Shown: positions 11,797 to 26,818, counted from the first letter of the stretch. The stretch: 64,000 nucleotides of DNA from Isoetes taiwanensis (GCA_021234155.1 JAJEKV010000004.1:23223122-23287121), one strand, 5' to 3'. Notes: generated from the sequence alone by a model not told the origin. Program-made: numbers and translations.

Positions 11797-12381
11797 GACA
11801 CGAAATAGACGAGGCCTAGGCTCATCATCACCAAAGGATTGGCGGAAGTAGAAGGCATCACATATGAGACCAATTATCTTGCATAGGAAAATGACACAAC
11901 AACTGAAGAAGCCAAATTCAACCACCGTGTCAAGGTATTTTGCAATGCATTACGTTTAAATAAGTCCCCGCCATGTCAAGAGTCAGGACCATCTACCTAT
12001 ATCAGAGATTGTAGTCCTATTAGAGAATCTAGTCCTGTCAAACAGAGAAGAATATGAAAGCAACTTATTGTTGAAGATGATGACACAAATTTGATTAGCA
12101 TTCATACATCAAGCCCAAGTGATACAAATACTTCTGAAAATAATAAAACAAAATAAAAAGGAAGGAAGAACCAAAAGAAGAAGAAGCAGCAACGTAAAAT
12201 CAAAGGCCCAATTGGTGGAGATGTATCCATAACAATAGGCATTGGGGGCATAGATGTCGATCCAAAACTGGTAGATAATATGCTTGATGAAATTGTAGTT
12301 GGAGATTTGGGTGATGACGAAATTAACCTCACCAAATGGAACACATCTTTTGTAGCAGAGTGTGACATTGATAGATATTGA
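11797..12381 (+). pseudogene. Unrecognised coding remnant with acidic and lysine-rich tracts
   Basis: The plus frame ending at the TGA at 12379-12381 has only a few stops and looks once-coding. It contains LIVEDDDTNLISIHTSSPSD, a Lys-rich KGRKNQKKKKQQRKIKGP, then GGDVSITIGIGGIDVDPKL and GDDEINLTKWNTSFVAECD. Upstream an RNRRGLGSSSPKDW stretch lies in another frame. I do not recognise a family. It could be a captured gene piece or part of a larger mobile element including the Helitron fragment. The call rests only on amino-acid composition and frame continuity. Confidence 0.3.
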
Positions 12382-12564
12382 ATAAAACACTATTGTAGTT
12401 GTCATCAACGTTGGTTTTTGATATTTTATTATCGCTAATAATTTTTTTTTTTCCAAAGCTAATATGTTTTACTTAACAAACATGCAAGTTATTGAAGCCC
12501 CCCAATGCATCACCTCCACGTGATATTCCTCTCATGCTTGAACTAAACAATGATGTGGATCCGG

Positions 12565-12662
12565 AAATTATTATAGTACTTAATACCATAACTTATAATT
12601 TAATACCATAACTTATAATTAATATACATATACGCTTTCAATCAAAAAAATTATTATAGTAC
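12565..12662 (+). mobile_element. 68-bp truncated retroposon tail with 15-bp target-site duplication
   Basis: AAATTATTATAGTAC occurs at 12565-12579 and again at 12648-12662. The insert between them ends with ACGCTTTCAATC plus A residues, matching the 3' end of the insertion at 4633-4740. Inside the insert the phrase TTAATACCATAACTTATAAT is present twice in tandem. Confidence 0.85.
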
Positions 12663-15140
12663 CAGAGAGCCCTACAAGCGAAGTTCAAGTTCAATTAGTC
12701 ACCCCCCTCCAATCAGCACAACCACCACCTTCACATAGCGAAAACCCTGTTGACGTAATGTCATTGTGGCTAGTTGGATACATCAATGACATGGCTCATC
12801 CATGCAATAAATTTGTAATGCATTGAGTTCAATTGAGAACAACATCATTGATGCACAAACACGTTTGGACATAGACCAGCGCAGGTTGTTATGTACGCAA
12901 ATAAACAGGCCAACCACTCCCTGCAGAGTATTTGCAGGCATATCAATGAAGATGTCTATCATATTTTAAGTCGCTTCGCCACCCTTATTGAAGGATACAA
13001 TCTTAACATGTTCCAATTACTAAATAAATGTTTGAATAAAATATTTTCAAAATATCTATAAGATGATTATATATGCTAGATATATGATCCTCCTTGGTTT
13101 AAATAAATCCTCATTCCCTTAGTTTATGTGATATCTAATAATTTATGTTACTGTGCAATTTTCGGGCTTGTGTCTAAACCTATTATGTTGACTGTACAAT
13201 CATTTGATTTCCGTATAATGTAATGCTTTGTGTTGAAGGCTTCGAAGGGGTTAAAAAATTTAGCATTAACACAAACCGTTATATTCCGCACTTTTAAACT
13301 AAATTCCCCCTTAAACCCCATTCGATTTGGGTGCATATTCACATGAGGGGTGACTCTGGGAATGAGAGCCGCTCTTGCACTCGCAATACCGTGTAATACA
13401 CTTTACTACAATACCTCAGTATTTTTCAAACCTCATTTACAAAGTATACAAAAACTTGTACACGCATACCCCGCATACGAGGATCACTATGTACGGTCAA
13501 GATTGTAGAATAACTTGGTAATATGTCCATCTGACAGCTCTCGATACCCAGAGTCACCCCCGTAAAAGGTTATAGTAGTAGAAATAGCTTATAAATTATA
13601 CAAAAATTATCTTCTAGAATAGTTTACCAAAGTCAAAACGATCTCTGCTTATTCTATAGTGGCTAGCTTCAATCGATGCAATGATTCTTTGTCGAAAATT
13701 GAAACCTAAAGTTGTAGCTTTACTCTGTTACAAGATTCATCGGTGTAGACAGACATCCTAGAAAGTTTCAAAGTTCTTTTAGGAAAAGACAATAAAATCT
13801 AGAAACCATTTGTCATTATTGAAGCTTCTTGTCGGATTTGCTGATGTAGCCGATTACCTGCATAATTGCCAAATGTGATTTAACTATATCTAGTATGGTA
13901 TTCGGAGACATAAACTCAAAGATCGCTTTTTCGGCTCTTGAAAATAGCAGGCCATAATCGTTTGCTAACCATTGCTATCTACAAAACTAACTAAAGTCAA
14001 GCCTACGCCATGGATTCTGCTATAGCCAAGGCGAAAAAAAAAGGGACTGAAAATTTGCTGTCGCGGCTTTTCGAAACCTTAAATATGAGGTTTGCAAACC
14101 AATGTCTCAATTGTTAATAATTAAGAATGATAAAGGAATTTTAATCTTGGGCTTAATGGTAAACCAAAGGGAGGAAATAACAATGGCTTAATTGCAACGG
14201 TTACATAAGGTATGAAGGAAAGAATAACTAGCAAATCGTTTTTGTAGCTATGATTATATAAAATATTTGGTTGTTGGTTGAATGTTGTTGTTGTTAGATT
14301 GCGATAGATAAGAATGGTAAAATTATAACCACCTTCAATTATTATTGGAAAAATATGAGAATTTTGAGCTCATGCTAGATGCGGAGATTCAAATTGTTTA
14401 TGGTAAATATTATGGATAACAGTTATTGGCATAAGGCAGCGAACCATAACAATTTAGTTGCTAGTTTTCACAATCCTCATTTAGTCTGTCTACAAAAGAT
14501 GGAGATTGGAGCACAAAATTATTTTGAGAGACATTCTAAACTTTCTTAGACGCGTGGAGCAACCTAAGGGTTTAGGTGTTAGCAATTTACTGTATAAATG
14601 AGACTCTAAACCATTTGAATTGTTTTCAAATGGTCTCTTTTTGAGGAAAGTTACTAAGAGGTTATAACAATTGCGTTGCAATAACCCGATCCTAAGTGTG
14701 CTTTTGGAGATGTCTCAAGGGTAGTTGGTAAGTCTAATAGCTTTGAAGAAGAGGTAGAAAAAAAGTAAAAACCTTTCAAAGCAGATAGTTAGTTGACTAG
14801 CTTTAGAAATAGGTTGTACTTCTTAGAACAGATGATCGAGTTCGATCAATCTCTCGAGGGGGGATGGAATTCTTTAAGACAAATGATCAAGTTCATTCAA
14901 CGTTTATAGAGCTTATTCCCGCAATGCAAATGATCTGGGACAATTAGTCTTGAGGCAGGAAGGGATTTTTATGGCACAAGCTCGGGGGAGTGGCCCAGGA
15001 GACTTGATGGATAAGCTAAGCAAGCATGGCACAGTTGTGTATTCTCATTGGCCCTTTTAACCTTGAGAATGTTGTATCATTTAAATAAATACAAACATTG
15101 AAGTAAACTTTTTATAATAATTAAGATCAAACATTGGTAT
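12663..15140. other. No gene recognised
   Basis: About 2.5 kb of AT-rich DNA. A once-coding look (VQLVTPLQSAQPPPSHSENP around 12680-12740) continues the frame interrupted by the small insertion at 12580, but I recognise no protein. From 13000 to 15140 I see no domain, RNA gene or terminal repeat. Confidence 0.45.
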
Positions 15141-15146
15141 ATTTTT

Positions 15147-15440
15147 TTGTTGAAGGACGTCAGACTTTATTCAATCAAAGAGTCAAATACAAGTATAAAT
15201 GCAGAGACATGAATAAAATCTCAGCGGATAAGCAGAGACCCACCGAGTGAAGCAACCTGCCTAAGCATAAGAGTGCACATCCAAATACTCCTCAAAAATC
15301 AATCGCCTCTTGCGAGGGGCAAGTGAAGAACAATGATACGACTTTACAATGTAACCTTGAGCTTCTTGGAGAACACGATTATCTACCACATCCAGACCTT
15401 TGAAGATTACCAATCTTCGTCAACATGAAGAGGTAAGAAG
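15147..15440 (-). mobile_element. A-tailed retroposon 3' end
   Basis: On the minus strand the sequence ends AATAAAGTCTGACGTCCTTC-AAC followed by A residues at 15146-15152. An AATAAA-like signal lies just before the end. The last bases match the 25-bp insertion at 5966-5990, showing this is a multi-copy retroposon. How far it extends upstream is unclear. I see no domain in it, so it may be a LINE 3' UTR or a retro-transcribed mRNA. Confidence 0.6.
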
Positions 15441-16189
15441 TCAACATGTGTAAGAGGTGAACCTTTTGAAAAAGGCAAGGCATGCCTATAAAAGAATTAG
15501 TTTCTTGCTTCAAAGGGGACTTTCAGATAGAGATTCTTCCTTTCTTCTTTGATCTAAAGCTTATCCATATCTTAATCCTTGAAGGTGAAACCCAGAGAGG
15601 ATAGATTGGTTATTCTATCTGACTCTCAGGATTGGGTACAAGCAGAGAAAGCTTGCTTGCTTCTGCTCTCAAGCCGAAACCCGTTCAGTGGTCAACTTGC
15701 GCTTGAAGATCCATTATCTATGAATTTATCTCAAATATATTTGATTTTGTCCGCTGAGTTTGCAGGAGGTAATAGTGATTCATACCAATCATGCATCACT
15801 CCAAGCTTTCCAGGACATGCTTAATGCCCTGGAAAAGAATAATGCTTCCATGAATACTGACATATTCTCCAAAATTCAAAGGTTGGAGGAATGCTCCTCT
15901 AGTCAGAATCTCACAATATGAAAACTACAAAAGACAGTGGTTTTGCAAGGTAAGGGCCTACATGCAGATGCACATCAGAAGTTGTCTGCTTGCCAGAGTT
16001 GGAGACATAAATGACGAAGCAACAAGAGCTATTGTTGGCCTTGCTACCAGCTTTCCGGGAAAAAAAAATATTTTTCAGTAGAGGAGCAAAATATATGGAA
16101 CGCCTATTTGAAGAGATGCAAGATTCATGCATATCAATTTATGAAAAAAATTCTAGTTCCATTACTTAACAACACATCTAACCCACTAC
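15441..16189. other. No gene recognised; possible coiled-coil remnant
   Basis: A plus-strand stretch around 15780-15930 reads LQAFQDMLNALEKNNASM and SKIQRLEE, which looks like a coiled coil such as those of LINE ORF1 proteins. There is no second diagnostic domain, so no gene is called. Confidence 0.25.
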
Positions 16190-17052
16190 ATATGTTCAGC
16201 AAATTTGTGCCCATTGGAGTAGGCCATTGGTCCCTATCCGTCTAAGCACGATTCCACCCTATGTCATGCATCTCATATTCGTCCAATTGCTCCATCTAAA
16301 TCGGCTCCCCATATGCGCTTGTCACAACTGCATGTTTTCATGTTCTTTGTCATTAAGATCACCCATAAGAATGACCTCATCTATAGGCAAGAAACCAGAA
16401 ATATCTTGCTCAAATGTCTCGAAGGAATTATCCATATCGAGGTTTTACATCTGATATGTTTATTGCTTTAAAGACAAAACAAAAAAAAACAAACAAACAA
16501 ACAAACAAACTGCAATGAACAACATGTGATCATTTCCTAATAGCTCTATGCAAATGTAATGTTCATTAACTACCTTTTCCATATGAACTCCTGCCTCATT
16601 TAACATGCAATCCCTCCAAAACACTTCTCCTCCACCCTTTCATGTTCTACACTGAATGTAAAAGCCAAAAACCTGGAATATCTGCCAAATCCATGTTTCC
16701 ACATTTCTAAAAAGGTTAATTGATGCTAGAACATCCTCCATCGAGTGCACGTTCTCAATACTCAACTGGTTTATGTTTGATGCCATGATCCTGATGGCCT
16801 CTATTCCCTAATTCTAATATCTAGACATTCCCATTTTTCCGAAAGACATTCTGTTTGTTCTGCTTTGTTGTCTTGAACTTTTGAATTTTTGCCTTGTAGT
16901 CATATTGTTCTCTGCTCAAATCCTCATTGATCCATATGTTCTCCCCTTTCAATTCTGTCTTTTTCTAGAGCATTTTTACTCTACTAGAATGGGTAAAGAA
17001 CCTCATCACCACATTCCATAGTTTTAAGCTCTTCACACCTACTCTGGCACAT
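16190..17052 (-). pseudogene. LINE H: ORF1 C-terminus and ORF2 endonuclease N-terminus
   Basis: On the minus strand the first part (about 17040-16870) matches the end of an L1-type ORF1 RNA-binding protein: VVMRFFTHSSRVKML, then ELKGENIWINEDLSREQYDY. About 80 bp later an endonuclease begins with IMASNINQLS (around 16780), followed by DVLASINLFRNVETW. Separate downstream pieces give NEHYICIELLGNDHMLFIAV and DEVILMGDLND, the GDFN-type catalytic motif (around 16360). Stops and frameshifts abound. The order ORF1 then endonuclease confirms a two-ORF L1 layout. The 5' side is cut at about 17052, where LINE E begins on the other strand. Confidence 0.8.
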
Positions 17053-17700
17053 GTCAAGGTGGCAAATTATCGACAGCAGGTTAATCCCATGCTCACGAGG
17101 GGCCCACACCACTACTTGCGCACCCATCTACCCATGAAAAAGCGCAGGGTGATTGCTTCCATTACATACGAGGTGCACACCACCTCGCATTGAGGCGGGG
17201 GAGATGGATTCGAGGGCAGCGTGAGGACGAGAGTCTGTCGCTTGTCGGCAACAGAGCCATTGAGGATGAAAGTCACGCCCTCCAGGCCTGTCCGGCGTAC
17301 CAGCATATCCGGGCTCGATATGCTCGGTTAGTTGTGCCCCATCAGGCCTTGCATGGGCTACTGAGCACGGCCTCTGTAGGCTTGTTGGGATCGTACCTCC
17401 GGGAGGTAATGGATACGCGGACTCAGTTATGCCCCCCTGTCTGACATTAACCTCAGCTGTACTTGTGATTATGTATATAAATGTGCAGTATGTCAGCATC
17501 CTTATTGCTACTAAGGTCCCCCGAAAACCCTTCGGGGCGGGGGTTTTTTAATCCTGGTAGTACTACGCCTGCTGCTCTCTCTTTGTACTTGGGTCCCATA
17601 GGCCAGTTGGTCTCCGTGGACGATAAAATCATATTCTATTCTATTCTATTCTATTCTATTCTATTCTATTCTATTCTATTCTATTATATTCTATTCTAAA
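17053..17700 (+). mobile_element. LINE E: 5'-truncated LINE 3' end with (TTCTA)n tail
   Basis: It contains the last about 130 codons of ORF2, a 3' UTR and a tail. The 3' UTR has an outer stem (GCTACT...AGTAGT-like arms), an inner hairpin CCCCGAA-AACCC-TTCGGGG near 17520-17540, then GGCCAGTTGGTC, CCGTGGACGATAAAATC and a (TTCTA)n run at about 17634-17698. It serves as the reference for assigning the orphan 3' ends at 1697, 27361 and 43030. Confidence 0.88.
17060..17444 (+). pseudogene. LINE E ORF2 C-terminal fragment
   Basis: The fragment reads YRQQVNPML, KKRRVIASITYEVHTTSH, then in another frame GRWIRGQRED and AIEDESHALQACPAYQH. These match YYRQVTNP, the LSSHHLGVEVGHWG region and the distal His-Cys of the zinc knuckle in LINE A. 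The first Cys pair is lost to a frameshift near 17230, where the alternative frame reads VCRLSATE. It is a decayed remnant and encodes nothing functional. Confidence 0.8.
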
Positions 17701-18112
17701 AGCAACATCAACGTCTATACCTTCTAGTGGTTTGCCCAATGCCATTCCAAAACCCCTTTTCTCCTTGTCTTTTTTTATTCCTGTGGTTTTGATGTCGTGT
17801 GCCCTGTCTTGGGGTCTAGAATTTGTTGTGCTGTGAGAACTAAGTGTATCGGCTATGCCAATAGATAGTACACATGTTCCAACAGCTAAAACGATCGCTT
17901 TAGATAAAGATATCTACCCCTTTTTTTGGATTTAATAGGAGTCACAAACGTTCCCACCCTGCTCGATGTTCCCCTAGCAGTCGTGATTGACCTTGCGGTT
18001 GCTGCTGAAGCTGTCGCACCGGGACTCCTATTCCCAACACTTCTCTTCGCCTTATTTTCCTTCTTTTGTGCTAGCATTCATAGAGAGAGAAAGAGAGAGA
18101 GGGAGAGGGAGA
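17701..18112. other. No gene recognised
   Basis: It includes a short GA-rich run at 18084-18112. I see nothing else supportable. Confidence 0.4.
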
Positions 18113-19612
18113 AAATAGAATAGAATCGAATATATTGGCATCACGCCCGCGAGACCATCAGATCTATGAGACGTTCAAACTGTACATACCTTAGGTTTTA
18201 CCATTATTTTAGTGTGTCCACAGATAGAACATCACTAGTCTCTCTCATGTCTTCTCAAGTTCTCCAATAAGATATTTGTAAGTTTTTATTATCTCCCCTC
18301 TTATAGATAACATTTCCATAAGAAACCCACTTACATTCTTGTGTCAAAGATCAAAGAAGCTTGTCAAAAGATAACCTTGTTCTCGTATTTGTCTCTTATA
18401 CATTGGTAAGTAGGACATTCCACAATGACATGCATCTCATTTTCAATGTCAAAACAACCACATACTTTACATATCCTCTCTCTCTAGGTGTATCCCCCCA
18501 TCTCCCAACCTCAATATTGAGGTGGTGAGAACTAAGCCTCATTCGAAAAATTACATGTCTCTTTTTGAGGGACGTATTCTCTGAAAGATATGGCATTTCC
18601 CCAAGGGAGGGATTCATGTGTTCTTTGTAAGAGAGCATTTTAACTCCAACATTTTGCCATAGTTTGATGCACATAATCTCCCATACCCACTCTCTTATCC
18701 TGCTCTTCTTGCTCAAGACAAGATCTTTTGAGATATCCCATTTTAGTAACCATGACTTCACACTTGCAAACTAGCCTTTATGATTGCTCTCGATCAATGC
18801 TAACTTGGAGAGTCTACTTTTCTCAATTTCCATCACTTTGCATATGTAGGCTAGTATTTGACACAATGCCTCTCCTTCACATCATCCCACATTCTACTAG
18901 TATCATCGCATAAGGGGTTTGCATTTTGACCCCTAATTCCATAAGAAACAATTTATTTTGAATCTTCTCAATCCTCTTCCACATACGCAATACCAACCCA
19001 AGTCCTCAACAACTCACACCCACAATACCACAGATTGTACTAGCGATTTATATATATATATATATAAAAAGCATGCCAAAGTTCATGATTTATTCTTTAT
19101 TGCACTTTCTCTACATTGCCAAATGTGCCCTTAACCCGCCTTCAACCTCTGTTCAACATTACTATTCCACTTATGGTTTTGGTTCCCTATCACGCCCAAG
19201 TATTTATATGTACTCATTATCTCCACGTATGAGAATCTGTCTATCTTTGTAGTTCCAAAAACAAGAACTTTTGTCTTTCACTTCACCTTTATTCTCTTTG
19301 AGTCACATAAAGATTCTAGGCTATTAAGATGTTTTTGCATACCCTCCCCGCTTCTTGATAGCAATACTATGTCATCCGCATAAAGTAGTTGAAGGATAAC
19401 ATACCCAACAAGCATAACATCATCACCTCCCAATTTTTCTATCCACTCTTCAAGCTCATTTATAAATATCTTGACGAGTGTAGGGGAGAGGGGGTATCCT
19501 TGATTCATGCCTATCTTGCTATGCACTAAATCTCCACACTGTTTTGATAATGGGCTGGAGAGTTTTGCTAAGATATCTTTATATAATCTACTAGTAATAG
19601 CATTTCTCAGAG
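18113..19612 (-). mobile_element. LINE D: 5'-truncated L1-type LINE
   Basis: The minus-strand element has a 3' end TAGATCTGATGGTCTCGCGG near 18150-18170 and a short GATTC/TTCTA-like tail at 18113-18135. Its coding part covers RT from the thumb side of the palm to the C-terminus. It stops abruptly at 19612, where the G-rich 5' end of LINE B starts, so either LINE D was 5'-truncated there or LINE B landed in it. Confidence 0.85.
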
Positions 19613-19664
19613 ATGTTTGGGGGGAAGGGGGGGGGGGAGGAGTCCACTTATCCACATGTCCCAC
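18396..19664 (-). pseudogene. LINE D ORF2 fragments: RT catalytic region and C-terminus
   Basis: From 19612 down: SRLYKDILAKLSS, then GMNQGYPLSPTL, FINELEEWIEKLG and LQLLYADDIVLLS (an intact Y-A-D-D box). Farther down, at 18396-18761, is the C-terminal part with RMRLSSHHLNIEVGRWG. The zinc-knuckle Cys and His residues survive only in part (YVKYVVVLTLK replaces CKVC in the open frame). The piece between about 18770 and 19270 is frameshifted. Codons beyond 19612 in the open frame belong to LINE B's GC-rich start and not to LINE D. Confidence 0.82.
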
Positions 19665-20361
19665 AGGGAACGCTGAACGCTACTGCCTGTGCTACACCCG
19701 AAAACCTAATCCGGCAGATGACCAGGGGGAAGAAGTCTCCCCGCAAGGGAGATCCACCGGAATATGAAGGGGACTCATCGAATCTGCTTGCCCTAATGAG
19801 TGAGATGAGAACATAGATTACAGAACTACGAAAATTGCTTGAAGAAGTGGTCAGACAGAACAAAGAACTCACAGCCCAAAACTCTGAATTGAAGGAAGCT
19901 CTAAACAAACCAGAAAATAACACTCTTGTTGTGAAGAACATGGCATCTTTGGTTGCAGAATCGACTAAGGAACAGCTCACCTTACATCATGAGAAGATTC
20001 TGGCTGAACATCTCGGGCCCAGAATTTGAAAATCTCAGGCATAGTAGAGCAGGAAGGTGAAGACATCAATGAGGTAATTGATCATTTTTTTTGTGATGTT
20101 ATGCACCGGTTGTACAAGGCAGGAGGCTATAACAGACCAATTCTGGTTAAATTTCGCAGTGTAGAAGCACGGGATCGTGTATTACAGAACAGGACTGTTT
20201 TGAAAGGACACAAATTTTATTTAGATCCAGACTTAACCCCAGCTCAGTTGGAGACTAGAAAATTAGAATGGGCGAAGGTGAAAGCAGCAAGAGCTGAGGG
20301 TTTTGTTGCATATCTAGATAGGTGCGGGAAGGCCATTTTGACAAAAAGGAAGAAGGAATAG
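19613..20361 (+). pseudogene. LINE B ORF1: coiled coil plus RRM-type RNA-binding protein
   Basis: The product starts MFGGKGGGEESTYPHV, has an in-frame TAG at 19814-19816, then a coiled coil (ITELRKLLEEVVRQNKELTA). A one-base frameshift near 20026 leads into the nucleic-acid-binding half: NRPILVKFRSVEARDRVLQN, LKGHKFYLDPDLTPAQLETR. This layout matches L1 ORF1p, which trimerises through the coil and coats the LINE RNA. The stop codon of the last frame is at 20359-20361 and ORF2 begins about 12 bp later in a different frame, so ORF2 is probably translated by reinitiation or internal entry. The ATG at 19613 is the first in frame. Confidence 0.85.
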
Positions 20362-20373
20362 GTAATTGGGGCC

Positions 20374-23300
20374 TTGAAGGTCATGTTCTGGAATGCACAT
20401 GGACTTACGCAAGCAAAAGTAGATGCAGTCGCAGATTTGATTAAGCAATTTGATGTGGTTATGTTTTGTGAAACTTGGGAGCACCAGGCTCGTGCTTTGC
20501 CAAGAATTGACAGCTTTAATTTGATGGGTTCTGTGTGGAATGTCAAAACACCAGGTGTAGGCAGAGGGAATGGAGGATTGGCAGTTTATATAAAATCAGT
20601 TTTGCAGAATTTCATTTCAATTGTGAGAGTACATGAACATAACCAGCATTTGTGGATAAAGATAAACATGTGTGATAAGGTGGTGTATATGGCTTCATGT
20701 TACTATGCACCACTAAATATGAAATTGTATCAGCAGCTTGATCTGGATAAACAAAACCCATTACATACACTTTGTAAGGATATAACCGAATTTCGTGAAC
20801 TCGGTGAAGTAGTGATTGTGGGAAGGGAGCTCAATCTGTTATATTTGAGCAGCCAGGAGATGTCTTCTTACCAGAGTATGTAGATATAGATTTCCACAGA
20901 ACTTCGAATGATGAGGTCAGAAATATAATGGGTGATTTCCTGCTTGAAATGGATACAGTATGTGGTCTCAAGATCATGAACGGGATCAGTAGGTTTGGAA
21001 AATCAGGGGGCTCCACCTGCTTTACTCCGTTAGGAGAAAGTACCGTAGATTATGTGATGTCTTTTAGGAGTTCACACCTGGTCGCAGATTTTGAAGTGAG
21101 CACAAAATTGCCAGAATCCGATCACGCATACCTAAGTATTACTCTGGAAGGTAATATTAGTGCACAACAAATTAACAAAGCATTCAAACCCAAGCTGAAG
21201 CTGGATTATACAAAAAGGGAGGCATTTCAGGAAGCAGTATCGGATAGGCTTGCTCATGTTACATGGATAGGTCTCCTGGATTTGGATGCCACCTTGCTGT
21301 CAGACCTTTTGCTTCATGCTGCTGGGGACACATTTGGGTATACCAAGCAGCGAAAACTAGGGCATCATTGCAACGGTTGGTGGGACGATGATTGTCGGAG
21401 AACCAGGAAAACGCTCCCTAAAGGATGCAGAATTAAGCCAAAATGGTATAGAGACTTGATCCGAAGCAAAAAACGCACATTTCTGAAGAAGAGACAAGAG
21501 TCAATAGAGAAGTGGTTTTTGCAATACCCAAAAACGTTCTGGTCCAAGCTACTTACTAAAAATGTGCAAGATAATGTGAACATGAATGATATGTTGGAGA
21601 TGGTGAAGTCACTTTATCATCAGGAGAATGCTGGATCGATGAGAAAACTCAGCATAGAGGCACCCATTTTCTCGGAGAGCGACGTGGAAGAAGCTCTCCA
21701 ACTCATGAAAAATGGTAAAGCCTTCGATTTACAAGGAATGAGCATTGAACTTTTGAAGTGGGGGGGAGATGATCTGATTCCAGAAGTTACACATCAATTG
21801 AATGAAGTGGTTATCAACGGTTTACCACAAGCTTGGCGAGAAAACAAGGTAATTCCAATCCATAAATCTGGCAGTAAACTAGAAGTTAAGAATTACCGTA
21901 CAATCATGGTTGGCAGCATGTTCTCAAAGCTGTTAGGAAGCTTGCTAGAACGAAAATTGAGTCGTTGGGCTGAAGAAAATGGTAAAAGGGCTTCGTCTCA
22001 AGCAGGCTTTCGACAGGATCACAGCACTCTGGATCATGCTCTAACCCTAGGAGTTCTTTCAGAAAGAGCCAGAGTACCAAGGAAAGCCCTGTATGTGGCT
22101 TTCATAGACTTCTCTAAAGCCTTCGATACAGTACCTAGAGATGGTCTAGATGCGAGGATGGAAAAGCTCTATGTCCCAGACTCTTTACGAAGCTCAGTGG
22201 CCTCTCTGTACGAAAAAGTGATTATAAAGCTGGGATCCGAAGTATCGGAATCGGTACATAGCACTATAGGTGTCCGTCAAGGATGCCTTTGTCACCTACT
22301 TTGTTCGGTTTGTATATTGATGAGCTTGAGGAGTGGCTTCGGAGAAGAGGCATGGAGGGCACCCAGCTAGGTAATTTTATGGTTCAGCTTCTATTATATG
22401 CAGATGATGTGGTCCTTCTAGCAGATAGACTTGAAGTATTGCAAAGACATTTGGATGTTTTGGCACAATTTTGTGAGGAGAAAAAAATGCAAGTTAATCT
22501 AGCGAAATCGAAGGTAATGATATGTGGGACGGTGAGTAGACCAGAATTGCGATATAAAGGGGAGGAAATGGAAATAGTGGATTGCTACAAGTATCTGGGA
22601 CTAGAATTCTGTTCTAATTACAGGTGGAAGGAATGTGTGAAGAAAAGGGTGGCTGGGGGGAAAGTGGCTTTGTACAGCATGCTAAGGAAATGCCATAAAG
22701 TATGTCTTACAGATTGGGGATTGAAGAAAATGCTGTTCAAAACATTGATTCAAACTGTAGTGCTATATGGATCTCCAATATGGGGACCGGCTATTCCAAG
22801 AGAGAGTTGGGCCCAAATAGAAGTTGTGCTCAAGACATTTTTGATGGAAGAGTTGGGAATTAAAAGGCAAACTCCTTATGCAATCATGTTAGCTGAGGCC
22901 GGACTTATTCCATTGGAAGCCGAGGCCTTGAACCAGACCATAAATTTTGTGAATAGGATACGTAAACAAGCGGATACCCGCATATCCCAGTTGGCTATGA
23001 ACCTATCACTTGAATCTGGTTGGTATAAAGATGTTGTGGTTTGGGCCGAGAAATGGGGGATCACAATGGATAATTGGCCAGACACGGCTGTGGGGACAAG
23101 AGATTTAGTGCACATGATGGCTGTGAATAAATTGTGGGCTAAACAGGGGTCTCGGATGGATTATTATAGGGGAGAGGTAAATTTGGTGGTATACACGAAC
23201 CAAGCCTACTTGGAAGCGAAGATACCGATATGCATTAAACAGATTATTGCTAGATACAGAACTAGCTCACACCGACTTGGAGTAGAGACAGGACGTTGGG

Positions 23301-23527
23301 CAAAGATTCCAAGAGAGGACCGTAAATGTTTGTTGTGTGAGTCACATGAAGTGGAAGATGGGACACATGTCTTTCTTCATTGCGCGGCTTATCAACATCT
23401 AAGGGATACATTTGATATTGACTTCATAAGCTTTCATTCATTATTAGAAATGTCACCAAATGTTTTAGGCGTGTATATGAAAAAGGTAGAATCACATAGA
23501 TCATTTTTTATGACACTGAAACAGTGA
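20374..23527 (+). pseudogene. LINE B ORF2: endonuclease, reverse transcriptase, CCHC knuckle
   Basis: The endonuclease starts MKVMFWNAHGL (catalytic Asn) with CETWE (catalytic Glu). Where VGDFNART is expected, the sequence reads VIVGRELN and the frame changes, pointing to a small deletion at about 20821-20826. The frame resumes to PESDHAYLSI. The RT runs from KNGKAFDLQGMSIELLKWG through AFIDFSKAFDTVPRDGL and GVRQGC. A single-base loss near 22283 shifts the frame, which resumes with LSPTLFGLYIDELEEW and LLLYADDVVLLAD. The C-terminus has CLLCESH...GTHVFLHC, spaced C-x2-C-x9-H-x4-C, and ends at 23525-23527. Two lesions in about 1050 codons make it a young pseudogene. Confidence 0.93.
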
Positions 23528-23570
23528 TGTAATCTGTTGCTCCATGACCTTCAAGGTCCAAAAGGGGCAT

Positions 23571-23700
<130 letters not shown>

Positions 23701-23949
23701 GCGTCTATTGAGACCATCAGGTCTATTAGACTTCTTCAACATATTATAGTTTCATAGTTAAAAATAACTTCACGTGATAAGCACTCACAGTTGAGTGGCT
23801 CATCATCTGGCTCTCTATCTCCTTCCTCACCAGTTATCTCTCTGTTAACTTTCAAAAGTGTCTCTCTCATTTGTAGCATACCTAGCAGAAAACTAGCAAC
23901 TCTGGTCACTGGCAACTCAAAGATCAAGAGAAGGTTGTTCACATGGACG

Positions 23950-26235
<2,286 letters not shown>

Positions 26236-26290
26236 AGCCGTTTGTGAGAGAGAGTGAGTGAGAGAGAGAGAGAGAAGGAAGGAAGCATAT

Positions 26291-26487
26291 TTTAACGTGA
26301 CACCACTAGGCAGCATCCAACTGGACATGTGACCACACACCACACTACATTGCTTGGTTGGGCCCTGCCCCCAACCACTTTACATTGCGTCCGTGGGATT
26401 TGAAGCCCAACAGTTCAGAGTGCGAGGCGGCCTCGAACTTGAGACTTCATATTGCTAGGACTAGTGTGTTACCACTAGACCAAAGGA
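26291..26487 (-). mobile_element. tRNA-derived SINE, copy 2
   Basis: Read on the minus strand, the head carries the A box TGGTCTAGTGG (about 26470-26480) and the B box CAAGTTCGAGGC (about 26427-26440). The body and 3' end CCTAGTGGTGTCACGTTAAAA match the copy at 7941. The tail is a short TTCC-rich stretch rather than ATCT repeats. Confidence 0.9.
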
Positions 26488-26818
<331 letters not shown>

